Shown: one piece after another, positions 34,003 through 48,674 of the stretch | How positions within the stretch are numbered: the first letter of the stretch is position 1 | How the letters are laid out: each line of letters opens with the position of its first letter | Origin: Melastoma dodecandrum | Lineage: Eukaryota > Streptophyta > Magnoliopsida > Myrtales > Melastomataceae | Length of the DNA: 64,000 nucleotides | Assembly: GCA_029817715.1 (NCBI GenBank) | Contig: JARUPY010000168.1 | Span: forward strand, 1-64,000 | Direction of reading: 5' to 3' | Program-made: the position numbers and the translations under genes | The notes under the pieces: model-generated | Databases searched by the model: none | The model's input: only the letters and a program-made list of their open reading frames with translations | What the model was told of the DNA's origin: nothing

Positions 34003-34728
34003 CAACGGCGTCGGACAGAATCAACGGCATTGAGAGTGGACGGAGATGTGTCAACAATGTCGGACAGAATCGACGGCACTGAGTTTGGAGGGTTCCTGAC
34101 AAAAGATAAAAGATAGAAGCAAAGTCTGTGTTTGAGTTGTTGTTATTGTTTTCCGTTCTGTTGCCAACCTTTTGTATTTTAGAATATGGCAGTTGTGATT
34201 GTTCAGCCAGTCCATGATCTTCTTAATTCGTGTGCACGATCTGATTTATATTTTATAAGAACTATGCACTTCGTGTTTTGGTTGTCTTTTCTGGGTTTGC
34301 CATGTGTCCTACTCCTTGGACGTGGTTTAGTTGGCTCTCGAGTAGTGAGGATTTGTGTTACGTCTCGAGCTACACTGGGAGCTTGAGAGCCGCTGCTCGA
34401 GTGGTGTCGATCTTGAGCTTTTTGCTCGAGGAGTATTTCTCGAGTAACCCTACGCAGGCTTTTCGAGCAGGATTAATGCTGGCCCCATTTGTCCTAACTA
34501 GTATCAGTTTAGAGTTTGACTAATTTAGAGCATGATTAAGGGCGAAACTTGTGTGTCAACACTAACTTAGAAGTTTGACTACCGGTAAAGTTGAACTATT
34601 GATTCTGGTAATTCATACAGCAGCGACGGTGAGTCTCCCTTTTGATTCGTTGGAAAGAGTAACTGTCTGTTCTGCTGGGTTGGACATTGAACCCCAAAAC
34701 TACTTGTTGGAGCAAGGGTTTGGTCCCA
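34003..34728. other. Spacer upstream of the ABIL remnant
   Basis: It opens with a repeated block (GTCGGACAGAATC...ACGGCA.TGAG) at about 34010-34050 and 34050-34085. It then runs through T-rich sequence that could be the ABIL leader and 5' intron. No independent gene seen. Confidence 0.4.
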
Positions 34729-36619
34729 ATGGGGACAATGACCGCTTCCTCCTTCCCCATCTACAGTGGGGCTTCCAATTATGACGAGGTATCGATGCAG
34801 AAGAGCATGCTGGTCTCAAACTGTCTCAAGGTGACATTATTGTTTGGCCTTCCTTATTTCCTGCTACGATACTCTGAACTATCATATTCGAATGATGACC
34901 AGAAACAAATGTGAGTCGGTTTATTATGTTGTCGTGCTTGTAAAACCAACCTGATAAATTTCTCAATATATTCTTATTTTCTACTTTTGTCCTTCCTTCA
35001 GAGTTGTAGAGACATTACGAGATTACGCTGTAAAGGCACTTGTCAATACGGTTGATCATCTCGGGTCCATTACATACAAGGTGAATGATTTTCCTAGATG
35101 CAAAGGTGGATGTAGTTTCTGGGACAGAACTTCGAGTGTCTTGCATTGAACAGGTGAGTAACTGGGTGTTGGCTCTCCCATTTGTTCATCGATTAGGGGG
35201 ATTTTGAAACTGCGGCGGATATCTGATTGTCACTCTGCATGGATTATGGCTTGTGTTAGGTTACTCTTAGTATAGACTTACAATTTTTTTCATGAATAAG
35301 TAAAATGGAGAAATCATCTCCAATTTAGGACCCTTTTGAATGGTCATCTGGTGTTTTGTAGGAGCAGAAATTCTGTGGTGCATTTCAAAGTTGTGTCCTA
35401 CTGGACCCTTGCACATAACATTACTGTCAACCGAGAATAAGGGAAAGCACGAGGCTTAACAGATTTTCTACTGTTATTCATGACCAAACTGATTTCCCAT
35501 TCTAGAGACTTCGGACGTGCCAAGAGTACATGGATCGCGAGGGGCTCTCGCAGCAGTCTCTCATGATTAATACGCCCAAGTTCCATAGGCGATATATCTT
35601 GCCAGGCAAATCATTTCTTACTCTTCTGACAATTATGTTTCTCATTTTGATTCCGTCAACAATAAGTAGAATGTCGTGTTCTTATCAGCTGCGTGATACT
35701 CTTCAGCTGGAGAGACAAATGAGTGGTCTTGATGGAGCCAAGCTGAAGTATGGTTGCAGCATAGACGATGAAGATGATTGGCGGCAATTCAAAAGTGGTA
35801 TTTCCCTTGGAGCTCTTTTCACTCCATATCTTTGCAGGATTTCAATGACCTCTGTTTTAACTTCATAATATGTTCTTTTTCCTCCCCCAACCCCGGAAAG
35901 CTATTCGAACCACTATCAGAGATACTCCTCCTGCAAGGTAAATACCAGTTTTGTTATGTTGTGGCGGTGGCCGTTGCCTTTGTGATTCTACTGTGCGTAG
36001 CAAACTAAGTGAATCAAATTGTCTGCAGTAATAATGTCCAGCGCATCACCATCACCATCCCCGCGGCCACCCCCACAACGTTCAGGAACCTTCCATTTTA
36101 CATCTACGACTGCTAAAAAGGATCTTGGTAAACTGTCATTTTCCTACCCTTTGACCTGTTTCTATTCGAGAATATATTGATAACAGTATAATGAATGCCT
36201 TGCTCGAACAGATAAACGGTCAGTGTCGCCAAACAGATTCCCATTGGTCAGCTCTGGATCTCTCGCCAGCCGACCGGTGACTCCCAAAGGGAGCAGGCCG
36301 ACCACCCCAAATCCAATTCGGACCACCACCCCTAGTTTTGTTGGTCCAGGACGCCAGGTAAGCGCTTCATGCTGTTCCGAAACAGCCGCCATACTACAAA
36401 TTCATGCGACTGTGCAGTAGTTTTGTTGGCACTTGAATCGAAACAGTTTCCCTTGGAGCCACGTAAATCCGCTTCAATGCGATTGCACGCGCGAAGGGAG
36501 ATCGGCAAGGAGGTGAAACAGCAGCATCCTCTCCCGGGAAAGGGCAAGCGGCTTCTGAAGGCCCTGCTTAGCCGTCCAGGAAGGACGAGATGCTTTATAC
36601 TTATCTCGATGAATACTGA
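34729..36619 (+). pseudogene. ABIL (Abl interactor-like) gene, decayed
   Basis: ABIL proteins are subunits of the SCAR/WAVE complex that activates Arp2/3 actin nucleation. Exons recognisable by motif and splice sites: 34729-34910 (GASNYDEVSMQKSML to SYSNDDQKQ), 35002-35153 (VVETLRDYAVKALVNTVDHL), 35506 to about 35590 ([30 protein letters not shown]), 35707-35797 ([16 protein letters not shown]), 35901-35937 (AIRTTIRDTPP), 36029-36127 (SGTFHFTSTTAKKDL), 36212-36357 (DKRSVSPNRFPLVSSGSLAS) and 36447-36619 (KRLLKALLSR, tail with LYTYLDEY). Defects: degraded sequence after SNCLK, an extra base at about 35094, a shift near 35725, a one-base shift at the start of the 36029 exon, and a two-base shift near 36575 before the C-terminus. 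Surrounding genes are intact, so decay is likelier than sequencing error. Confidence 0.8.
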
Positions 36620-36818
36620 GGTGTGCTGTGCTGGGGAGGAGGATTGAGTGTTGTTATTCTTACCAAGTTGGGAAATGTAAATCTTTTTTGAGCCTATGTG
36701 AAAATAAACATTGTCAAGGAGGAAATGCAAAGGATGGAAATTGATCTTAATACAGATGGAGCACAGTCATGATGGATCGATCGACCCTTGATGTCGAATG
36801 CATTAACACAAAGGTCGG

Positions 36819-37432
36819 TCACAACTCCATCTCCCCGAATTCTTCGATGGTTCGGGTGGCGAGGGTGAGGACGTCCAAGAAAGCGCTGTAGGAAGCTCTG
36901 AGGAATCTGGCCTCCACTGCCTCGAAATACCTTGATCAAATTCAAAAAAAAAAAAAAAAGAGAAGAATCCATCAGGAGGCATATAAAAAGGCATTCTTCT
37001 TTGGGCATTGTATCCTGGGAGGGTAAGATGATAAGGAAACTCACACGTTGAGCTTGCCATCATCAGAAACTGACATTTGCCTCCTCACCTTATCCGGTTG
37101 CAACTACCAAACACAAACGGGAAACAGAAGACAAAAAAGCCCGAAGAAGCATTCAACTCCAGATGTAATAAAACAAGTCCGTCCAACTAATAAACGCGGT
37201 AAAGACAGAGAGGAGTTTAGAACCTCCTCATCAACTGCAAGCGCCGCGTAAACGATGGATGCCTTCTCCTCGGACTCGAAATCCACCTTCAAATCACTGC
37301 ATACACACATACGAAACAATCAACATCACCTCCGTATCACTCCATACTGAAAGATTAAAAAAATAAGCAAAGAACTAAATACCAGCTGAAGTCCCAAGAG
37401 GACTTGGCGGCGGCGGAGGATTCGGCTGCCAT
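36819..37432 (-). CDS. PCC1: Pcc1/LAGE3-like KEOPS complex subunit
   Basis: Four exons on the minus strand: 37432-37383, 37296-37224, 37103-37045 and 36930-36819. All have GT-AG introns and sum to 294 bases (97 residues plus stop). It reads MAAESSAAAKSSWDFS, then LKVDFESEEKASIVYAALAV, QPDKVRRQMSVSDDGKLNV and YFEAVEARFLRASYSAFLDV. This is the full-length CTAG/Pcc1 fold. Pcc1 is the small dimerising subunit of the KEOPS/EKC complex that makes t6A on ANN-decoding tRNAs. The last intron contains a 17-base A run in plus-strand view (about 36944-36960). It converges on the ABIL remnant with about 200 bases between stops. Confidence 0.9.
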
Positions 37433-39793
37433 TTTTCTTTTTTCCTTTTTTTCGGTGCCCTTGTCGTCAAGTGGAGTCCCAACTGGACTAAATTAGGGTT
37501 CGTAGAGAATAAAATGCCGCTGGGATATTATCTGTTTAAAAAAATTATTTTAAATAAAATTTTTTAATCTTATTTTAAAAATTAGACAAATATATTAAAT
37601 TCTCTTATCAATTAGAACTTATAATTATCATAACGATAATTTTAGAATTATATTTCCACAATAATATACATATAGACAAGAAATGTCTTTACCGATATCT
37701 TCTAAGGAATTTGCCGGCCACTCTCTTAAAAAAACAACTGTTTTATTTTATTGCAAATTGCTAAAGTGCTTTAATTCTTAATTGTTAATCAAATTATGTA
37801 ACTCATTATTATAATTGTAGTTGTAAATTTATAATATTACAGCTTAGAGGAATTCTGATAAAATAAATCAAATTGATATTATATATTTGATTTTAAAAAA
37901 ATTCAGGACTATTATTGATGTAAAGATATTTTTTTAATTTATCTTAACTTATACATGATAACACGAATTATTTCATAATAACAATTTGGCTTCTTGTTTA
38001 TCTTGATATTATCATTCTATAGAATTCCTATTATGTTAGATCACGTAAATGAATTATTTATTTCGGGTAATGTAATAAATTCTAAGTCTTAATTATTTTT
38101 TTTAAAAAATATTCAATATTCTATTACAAGAAAAAACAAATTCAATTCATTTAAGGAAATCTTTACTTTGATTATTCATCGTAAGTGTAGATATGATAAT
38201 AAAATAAAGTCGTAATATATAAAAATACTTTAGGATTGTTTTATTTTAAAAATTACATATTTATTGAATACATCACATATTATATAAATATTTTTAAACT
38301 ACTCGTATTCGATGATTAATAATATAAAAATCTAAAGTCAACTTGCATAAATTTTAGCGTGGTGTCACCCATAGATACCAAAACTTTTGGGTCGAGTTAT
38401 ATCATACATATACCATTTTCGAAGTTGTTTAAAAATATTAGTTATTGTAACGAATTGTATTATATTAAATAAAAACAACTAAAATAATCGGTGTTTATTG
38501 GCACGATTTCTTTCGTTACGAATATTTGATATGAAATTTCTAAGTTTTTTTTTACCTATTCAGATGATTAAAAAACAATTTGGAAAATTCTAAACAATTA
38601 TCTCATATTTATCTAGTCACCAAAAAAGCTCTTGAACTAGTATATATAATATTATCAAAATTAAAATAATAAAAAATAGATAAAATTTTTTAACCATTCA
38701 ATAAACTATTTCTAAATAATATACTCATACCGGCTAACATAATTTGGTTTCAAAACCGAAATAATGAATGATGGGAATTATTTTGTGCAAAAAGTGCGAT
38801 TGTTTGAGACGAAAAGAGAAAAAATTTAAAAAAAATCAGAAAATATAATATTTTTTGTTGAATTTAATTAAAAAATATTTTGATCGTTCCAACCACGAAT
38901 GAAATCTAAATCTTGCAAGTTTTTACTAAATGCATTAAAACATTCCCTAAAAAAATGTTTTTTTTTCTCTCTTATCTTTTTCTATTAACTGTGAAGTATG
39001 AAGACAAGACATACACTATTTCTTATAAATTCTTTTACTTTGTGTCCTTAATAAAAATTCATCTCTATTATTTAACTTCAAATTTTAAATTTTTAGGAAA
39101 ATTAATTGATAGACAACTTTCAATAACATCTTCTCATAATAAATTTATTTATTTATTTGTAAATTATATTTTTACTCTGTTTTTCCCTTAGTTGAACTTC
39201 AATTTAATATAATTCTTTCAATAAAATGTTCTCACATTGGTTCGGTGAATATGGTGCTTCGTCCAAATTTACTAAAATTTATAACTTATAATTTAGCTAA
39301 TAAAATTTTAAAGTTAATAGAAGAATATGCCGAAAAATAGTTACAAATGTTTATGAGAAAGAAAAGGATATTAGCATACTGAAGAGCTACTTTATAGTAT
39401 AATATGTCTCACCCGAGTTCAATTCTTTCCTTTCTTTCCAATCTCCCAAAAAGTATTCAGTTAAATGTAGGTTTGATGTTAATTATTTGAAAAGAATATT
39501 ATATTGTCATATGTCTCATAAATTATTTTAAACAATCAAATATATTATTTATGCCTCAAGATGATAAAACATTTTTATGAATGTTTATCTTCTTCCATCA
39601 TTTGAAAAATTTCATCTCTGATTATCATATTCCGGCCTTGAACTGGCACACTCATTAACAACTTACCATAAGATGCATCCAAATCCAGCTGGTTTATTCG
39701 TCATGACATTCTTATTTTCAGCAAATTTATTACATGGAAATGTAAATGTTCCAATCCTAAAACTATTGTCTGATTGATATATTGTGTGGCCTC
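37433..39793. other. AT-rich intergenic region
   Basis: The first 100 bases upstream of Pcc1 probably hold its promoter. From 37530 to about 39770 it is strongly AT-rich with no motif-bearing reading frame. The 92-codon frame at 38913 is Phe/Ile/Lys-rich low complexity and is not supported. Confidence 0.6.
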
Positions 39794-42700
39794 TCACTTC
39801 TTGATGAAGGATACTCCCTTCTGAATGCTCTCTGCCAGTTCCTTCTTAGCCTTCACCAAACCAGCCCTACACCCAGAGAGAAAAAGAAAGAAGGAAAATT
39901 GAAACCTATCAAGAACACTCTCTGGATTCAGTACGGACAAGTTTCGAGCTCTAGTTCAGTATCACATCACTGATGCTACAACCAGAGTAGATGCTACAAC
40001 CAGAGTACATTTGTTTTTTTTTTTTTAATTGCTGAGAATCTATAAAGCTTGGTTTCCTTAAAACAATGATACCATTGAATGAGAATTTGTACCTCTCATA
40101 CTCATTTAACGGGCCAAGAGGGAGAACCTCCTCCGCACCATTCCGGCCAAGGCGTACTTTTGTGGCGAAGAACGGGAGCTCGGTGACCTAAAGACAAGCC
40201 CAAAAGTTTCGTATTTGTTATAACAGCCACAGCCAGCGGAGTTAAACCTTGGGGAAGTTCCATAGTGTTTCTCATCTTGCTGACCTGAGATGCAACGAAT
40301 GAACACTCGATGATTCCGGCATCGCCTCTCAATCCACGAAGGCAGGCATCTGCGAATTTTACAGCAGCATACGCCTGCATTAAAAGTAAAACACACATAA
40401 GAGAGATATAACCTTTCAAGGTCCCTCAAAAAAAAAAATTACAGAGAATATGATAAATGGAAAAGTATATGACTAACCATTGAGAGAGTTGCAGAACCAG
40501 CCCCAGCTTTTGCCTGCAGACAATGCAAGGCAAGTTAAATACTTACAGAAGAGCTACATTAGTTTTTTCTTAGAAAAGTTCATATTTTGTGGATGAAAGA
40601 AGGATAAGTCATTCTTGGAATCCAAGTGGAGAAAATTATGACCGAAACTGGAATTTGATAGTGAAGACTGATTAAAAGATCAGATAGAGAACGCCCTTCA
40701 ATGAAAATTATATACAAGTGTAACCAAGTAGAGGAGATCCAAATTTCAAACTTGACTTTTCATTTCAGTTTCTTTAAAATAGAAGGATCTAGCACGGCTG
40801 TACTTTTTATTGCTCAGTTAATGTCATTTTGAAAGCAAAATAATATGTTTGAACCACAATAATGAGCCAAATGAGAAAGACTAATCACCTCCACCACTTC
40901 AGTTCCTCCATTCTGAATGCGATCGGTAAGGTAAGTGATTTCTTCAGGAGTGAAGGAACAAGGAGGTTTCACCTATTAATAACGATTCAAACGGCCTATC
41001 AGGACATGTTTCCCAATTTCGACGGACATGTTTAGTACCCGGTAATTTCTCAGTAACAAGAATCACCTGAGACAACAGAGGTAAGATGGTAACCCCAGCA
41101 TGACCTCCAACAACAGGAACATCTACTTCCCTAGGATCCAGACCCAACACTTCTGCCTGAAATGAGAAATTACCAGTTCCAGAAAAAATCAGGTGTCATC
41201 ATCTAGTACCATAAAATTCTAGTTTCAATTTGACCAATCGAATCAGTTAATTGGTACTACCATGAAAGCTCAAACACAAATTCCTGAAAGCTGACCTCCA
41301 GAAAAAGAATGCCATGTTACACCATCAAATACATACAATTCCCATGAGAAGTTTCACATTGGTTCAACTTTACACTCCAAACAGATCACTAACTAGTGGT
41401 CCTTCCCAATCATCACCGCCCAGATATAGACAAAAATAAGGTGTGGCATAAAGTAAAGAAATGGAAAGAATGAGTGTGATTCATACCACAAAGGTATTAG
41501 CTCTGACCACATCCAGCATGGTAACACCCAAGAGTCTCTTTGGGTCATAAGTGCCGGCCTTCTTAAAAACCTCAGCCGCAATTGGGACAGTGGAGTTAAC
41601 AGGATTACTGATCAGGTTGACAAGTGCTTTTGGACAGCACCTGGCAACTCCCTCACAGAGAGTCCTAACAATACCAGCATTGATATTGAACAGGTCATCC
41701 CTTGTCATTCCCGGTTTCCTGGGAACTCCGGCTGGAATTATAACCAAGTCCATTCCAGTGAGTGCATCATCCAGTTGTGCCTGTCCTAAGAACCCTCTTA
41801 CCTACAGAATAGGGCAATAATTACCTCCATAAATAACACGTCACATGCAATACAATCAATCCAGAAATTACTTTAAAGACACAAAAGAAGTCCAATCAGT
41901 ATTATAAGGCTTCAGGCATGTGTATTGCTAACAACATCCATTATTCTCAATATTAAGAACTCAAAAGCCCTTCCTTATTCAAGATCTACTCATATTTGAT
42001 CTGAGATGTATCTAGACTTGTAGAGAGAAAGTTCCTATTAAGCGAAAGTCAAGGGATCTGATGATCACAATACATAAATACTGGCGATTAATGGCATCCA
42101 CTAAATGTTGTTTGTTTGGTTTCTGCTAATATTTGTAGGTCAGCCAGAAAAGAATAAGCCACTTGTTCTGCCAGAATTCTGAATTATGAATCTAAAAAAT
42201 ATAGAGCAATTTTTTTTTAAAGGTTTAAAATCAAATGAGGGAGAACTCACAACAGCACCGGTGTCCATGTGGCTAACATCTGCGGTGACCCCAGGTGTAT
42301 TTACAACATCATACAAATGAAGAACAGAGACTAGTGGATTCATCTTCATCAACAGCGACAGAGGCTGTCCAATCCCTCCAGCAGCTCCAAGGATAGCGAC
42401 CTTGAATCCAGGGGCCGCACCTTTTGCCCGGCATATTGACCGCCTCAAACTTGAGTTCTCCTCCATCTGAAGAAGCCGCAGAAAAACACCATCATCCACT
42501 CATAATGGAAGAAAAGCAGCACAGGGAAGCAAGAAAAAATTCAAGAATGAGACAAAAAGCATACATTTATCGTCACACTGGTAAACCACGCACCAATAAG
42601 GGACTGAATGTATATGATTCCCGGGAGATTAAGCTAAATAAATTCTACCTGGACACATCAAATCCCTCAGAACACAACAGTCCCTTAAGTAAACCAACAA

Positions 42701-42887
42701 ACCCAATTCTGACGACAACCACCGCAAATCAATCAGAACCCAGAAATGGGTTTTCCATCAGGAAAAAAAATACCCCGAAAAAACCTCAGGAAACCACCGA
42801 ACTAACAATCCTAACCTGGAGATTAGGTGGGTGGAGGTGGGCCGCGATTCTAGCGATCCGCTGGTTTGCTTCAGAAGTCGACTGCAT
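39794..42887 (-). CDS. Glyoxysomal/peroxisomal NAD malate dehydrogenase
   Basis: Nine exons on the minus strand: 42887-42816, 42466-42251, 41801-41487, 41156-41067, 40972-40889, 40513-40478, 40374-40285, 40187-40093 and 39866-39794. They total 1071 bases (356 residues), the family's usual length. The enzyme interconverts malate and oxaloacetate with NAD in peroxisomes (glyoxylate cycle, beta-oxidation, photorespiration). Residues 10-18 RIARIAAHL form a perfect PTS2 signal (R-I-x5-H-L). C36 in SICRAKG fits the presequence cleavage site. The NAD motif [10 protein letters not shown] starts at about 51, substrate Arg residues are R124 and R130 ([12 protein letters not shown]), and the catalytic His is H220 ([14 protein letters not shown]). 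All exon junctions are GT-AG. Exon 2 begins exactly at an in-frame ATG. Confidence 0.96.
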
Positions 42888-43674
42888 CCTTCGGACTACA
42901 GCGAAAGACGCAAACTTTCTACTGTAGAATTCCTAGATTTGAACCAAAGACAACAGGGTCTTCGCGGAATTTGTTGGGGGAAGGGGGGATTTTCAAAGAA
43001 AGCCGGGAACTTTTGGGGGGACCCAGAAAGGAACGGAGTGGATCACTTCTGCGTGGGGTTGGGTTTTATAATCTAAAGATTGGGTTTTCAGTACATGGGG
43101 AAGGCGAAAGGAGAGGCTGAAATGGGAGATGAGAATCGGGAAGCCTGGAATCGATATGGGGGATAATTGGATAGAACTTAAAGCTGTCTGTCTGCTGTCT
43201 GACCCTTATCCTCCATCAATTCGGACCGTCTCCCGAGGAGATGAATTAACCAAATTTTGCCTAAAATTCTATTTATTAGGTAAAATTAAGAAAAAAAAAC
43301 GAAATTTTAAGAGTGGAATGAATTTTACGGACTAATAATAAAACTAATAAAAATGGATTGGTTGATTTAGAGTGGTCTTTGTTTCTGTGGAATGACCAAA
43401 GTCATTTTAAATACAAGTCGTTTCCCTAATTCCAGCCTTGCAAGCAAAGACAACTTCGTCCGATGAAAAGGCAGAGTCCTTCTTCCAAATCAAAATAATA
43501 ACTTCGTTGACAACAAGTAACATCCCGGCCGCATCTCGGCCTTCTTGGTCGATGTAAGCACCGGCCGCCACTGCCAAAATCTGTGTAATGTCTGACCCTG
43601 CTCCAATCCCGGTTTGAACACATAGGAGAGCTCACAACGAGCACATAGTCACAGAGTCCAAAGATCTTTGCCCT
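42888..43674. other. Malate dehydrogenase promoter side and VMA21 3' flank
   Basis: It includes the 5' leader and promoter region of the malate dehydrogenase gene and, from about 43380, the probable 3' UTR of the VMA21-like gene. No other gene seen. Confidence 0.5.
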
Positions 43675-44095
43675 CTACTCTTCCTTTTCCCGTTGTTGGG
43701 CATTGGAATTCTCGGCCGCATCCAAAGGCTTTTGAAGACTGGCTTTTGCCTGTGCCATGAATGAAGGATCTGGCTCACATTTGTCGGAAGGCTCTTTCAT
43801 TGCCATGTAAATGTAGAAGCCGATCACCATGTTGACGGATATAACAGCGATGAACCCACTCAACAGTGTAAGGGAATGGGGACTTAAGCTGTGGAAGCCT
43901 GTTCAACAAGAAAACATCATACCTCGATCACGTGAACAAGGATCAAGGAGTGAGATGATTGAACCATTTAAAGTTTAAACTGAAGTTTAGACTTTGACCT
44001 GGAAACAAGTTGTTATTGAAGGCGTATAGAATAGCAACCGGAACAGTCCACATCAACAACGAAGCCACTAAGAATTTCTGCACTACTCCGGTCAT
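43675..44095 (-). CDS. VMA21-like V-ATPase assembly factor
   Basis: Two coding exons, 44095-43999 and 43898-43675 (321 bases, 106 residues). It starts MTGVVQKFLVASLLMW. Two membrane segments lie at about residues 8-27 and 48-70 (SGFIAVISVNMVIGFYIYMA), with a short Pro/charged C-terminal tail ending AQQREKEE. This fits the VMA21-like domain of plants, ER chaperones for the V0 sector of the vacuolar H+-ATPase. The acceptor TTGTTACAG about 16 bases upstream of the ATG indicates a 5' UTR intron reaching to the leader exon near 45271. Confidence 0.85.
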
Positions 44096-44984
44096 TGTAA
44101 CATCAAGCCAACTGTAACAAGGAGCAATCATTTGTCGTTCAAGTAGTCACACAAAGGCAGTCATAAATATGAACCAAAGAATGGATCTAGTCAGTCAAAA
44201 GAACATTAAGGCATGACAGATTTATTGTGTAAAATGATGATTAAGAAAATATTGCACTACATAATCTCTCTTCATCCATATCAGATGAATCTAGCTGGAA
44301 ACCCAAAATGTCTTCTATCATAAAGTAAGTTCGAGTCTGAATGTTAATCCAGAAACAAGGATGAACCAGTCCTCTGTACCAAACAAGGTAGTATTTCAGA
44401 CCTGAATCCAGCACATTATTCAAGACATGAATGTTTCGGACATGTTTCATCAGGATGTTCAACCTGGAGAACTTGCTTGGTAGCCCTTGGAACATGTTGG
44501 AATGAATTATAAAAGATTTTCAAGCTAAACAAAGAAACACTCAAGTTCCAAATGGGCATTGAAGACATCCAATCCTAGGGATCTAGCTTGAAGCCCTCTG
44601 TTGTGGGTTTGAACAAACAGTGTCAAGTTGAAGTCTGAATATCACCACATGCTGAATGACGACCACGTCAAAATTTCAATACACCTATCACGCCATGAAT
44701 ATTGTGTATGCCTAGATTTCCCACACCACACTCGAAGGCTTTCCTTGAAAAAGCATGTCTCTAACCTTAAAACCTTGAATCTTCTGATCTCTCTTCTTCT
44801 TGTCTCTATCCCTTTACTGTCTCTATTTCTTTGGTCCCAGGGATCAAACACTGGATTCATAATTTCATATGGTACAACCAATCCCCAAAAGAAACCTCAA
44901 TCCAATCGTTGATCCCGACAAAGCATCCAAAGCATTCAACACATTAACCCTCAAAAAGGTGGTGCCTTTACCTCTAATTCCTAA

Positions 44985-45645
44985 ATCAGACAGTAACTGG
45001 AACTGCAATTTCATCACCAAATGCATCCCAGGCAGCTAATAAGGCCTAATTCAGCAGCTAGCCTCACACCGAAATCCTAACCCTAGCACCCGGTCCACAA
45101 AAAGCTAAACCAAATCGAACACGACCCATCACTCAAAATTAGCCTCTCCATTATTCCCCGAGCTTCCTACAACACAAGAGTCAAGGATAATCACCCGCGA
45201 CAGAGACGACATTGGACTACGATTCAAAACAACATCATGACAACCTTGAAAAGAAGAAGACGTCACCTGCGAAGCGGATTCTCGGAGGCAGCGAGCGTTT
45301 GGGACTGTTCCTTTTCTTCCTGGGATGGCCGAGATTGAAGGGAAGAAGGGATTGAATCGGGGAGTCAGGGAAGGCGAGGGAAAAAGCTTAGAGCAAAAGT
45401 AAGGGTCGAACCAAAGAGTCGTGGCAATAGGAAAAAGGAAAATTTCGATTGGAGTCCCATACTTTCTGTTTTTTTAGATAATTAAGAGGTAAAGCATCGT
45501 GTAATTAATCATCTACTAAGAAGCCTCTGCTTAGCTGCGTATTCACTCACTGAAAATGGGCGGTTTACACATGAAGAAGAAAGTTATTCCGAAATCATCA
45601 AAACAAAGAGTTCTCGCGATCGTTCATTCCCTCCTGTTAACACCT
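44985..45645. repeat. Spacer duplication, copy A
   Basis: It matches 49157-50880 in direct orientation once the insertions in copy B are ignored. Anchors include AATAAGGCCTAATTCAGCAG (about 45038 and 49624), TTTTCTTCCTGGGATGGCCG (about 45313 and 49956), and AAATCATCAAAACAAAGAGT near the right end (about 45594 and 50832). The right end corresponds to the terminal bases of the gene ending at 50863. Confidence 0.85.
45271..45430 (-). promoter_or_regulatory. Probable leader exon and promoter of the VMA21-like gene
   Basis: On the minus strand a GC-rich stretch ends TTCGCAG followed by GTGACGTC, a good donor that would splice to TTGTTACAG at about 44111, 16 bases before the ATG. This predicts a leader intron of about 1.15 kb. 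It is almost identical to 49910-50080. Confidence 0.5.
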
Positions 45646-46429
45646 TAAAAATTTTATGCCTAAGGACAGTGGTGGTTGAGAGATCGTGAGTTTGTTAGAA
45701 ATTCACTTCAAGACGAGAGAACCCCTCAATATCAGATTTAATTAAGTCCGAATTCAAAGATGCATTCTAAAGGTCGAACTCGATAACGATATAGCTCAAG
45801 ATTATACAACTCGGTCGAGGTTAAGACATTTTCAGCTCGTTCTCGAAGACACGACACGGTCTGTTCCTAAAAGAACAGTATGTCGAGTTTAGAGTGCAAG
45901 ATCATTGAGGTCGGGACATTTCAAGCGTACGCGATTTGAGGAGCAAAACTTTGTTTGAGGAGTAATGTTATTTGCTCGACGGCACGTCGACCACTGGCGT
46001 TTTATTTTTTTCGCGAATTTTCCTGCCGGTTCCATTTAGGCTAAGTATAAATAGATGTTATCCTCGCCTTTGCATGGCATGGACGACAGGCACTCTTTTG
46101 TCTCCTCTTCTTCATTTACTTTAGGGTTTAGGGTACTAAGTTACTGGCTGTTTGGCCCATTGAACCAACCCATGCTTATAGGTCCGGTTGAATTATTTAT
46201 CACCACTCCTCCATGCATTTCATTGCTTGGTTACTTCGGTTGAACAAGTCCATCTCGAATCCATATTCGGTTGAATAAAATCGAATCAACTGATGCATCA
46301 AAGGATTGGTAACTGCAATGAGTTCGCATTCTTTTTAGTACATAAGATCCAAAGGACTCTGCTAAGAAATAGGAAAAGCGACATGGTTCTTGCAAAAGGT
46401 AAGACAAAGGGCATCAATGAAAGGCCTGA
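45646..46429. other. Spacer downstream of RPT3
   Basis: No gene recognised. The last 100 or so bases are probably the RPT3 3' UTR. Confidence 0.5.

Positions 46430-48674
<2,245 letters not shown>

Noticed and set aside
35584..35706. Reading through 35584-35706 as ABIL exon
   Set aside because: The frame turns hydrophobic and unrelated after RRYILP, and a CTTCAG acceptor at 35706 restores family sequence, so it is treated as intron with a weak GC or mutated donor.
38913..39191. 92-codon frame in the AT-rich gap
   Set aside because: Phe/Leu/Ile/Lys-rich chance frame with no start context, motif or neighbours supporting a gene.
42140..42499. 119-codon frame starting [11 protein letters not shown] as a separate gene start
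   Set aside because: It reads from intron 1 into exon 2 of malate dehydrogenase; the PTS2 exon and splice sites support the upstream start. Kept only as a possible alternative start.
42424..43335. Plus-strand frames opposite the malate dehydrogenase 5' end
   Set aside because: Antisense shadows with no family resemblance.
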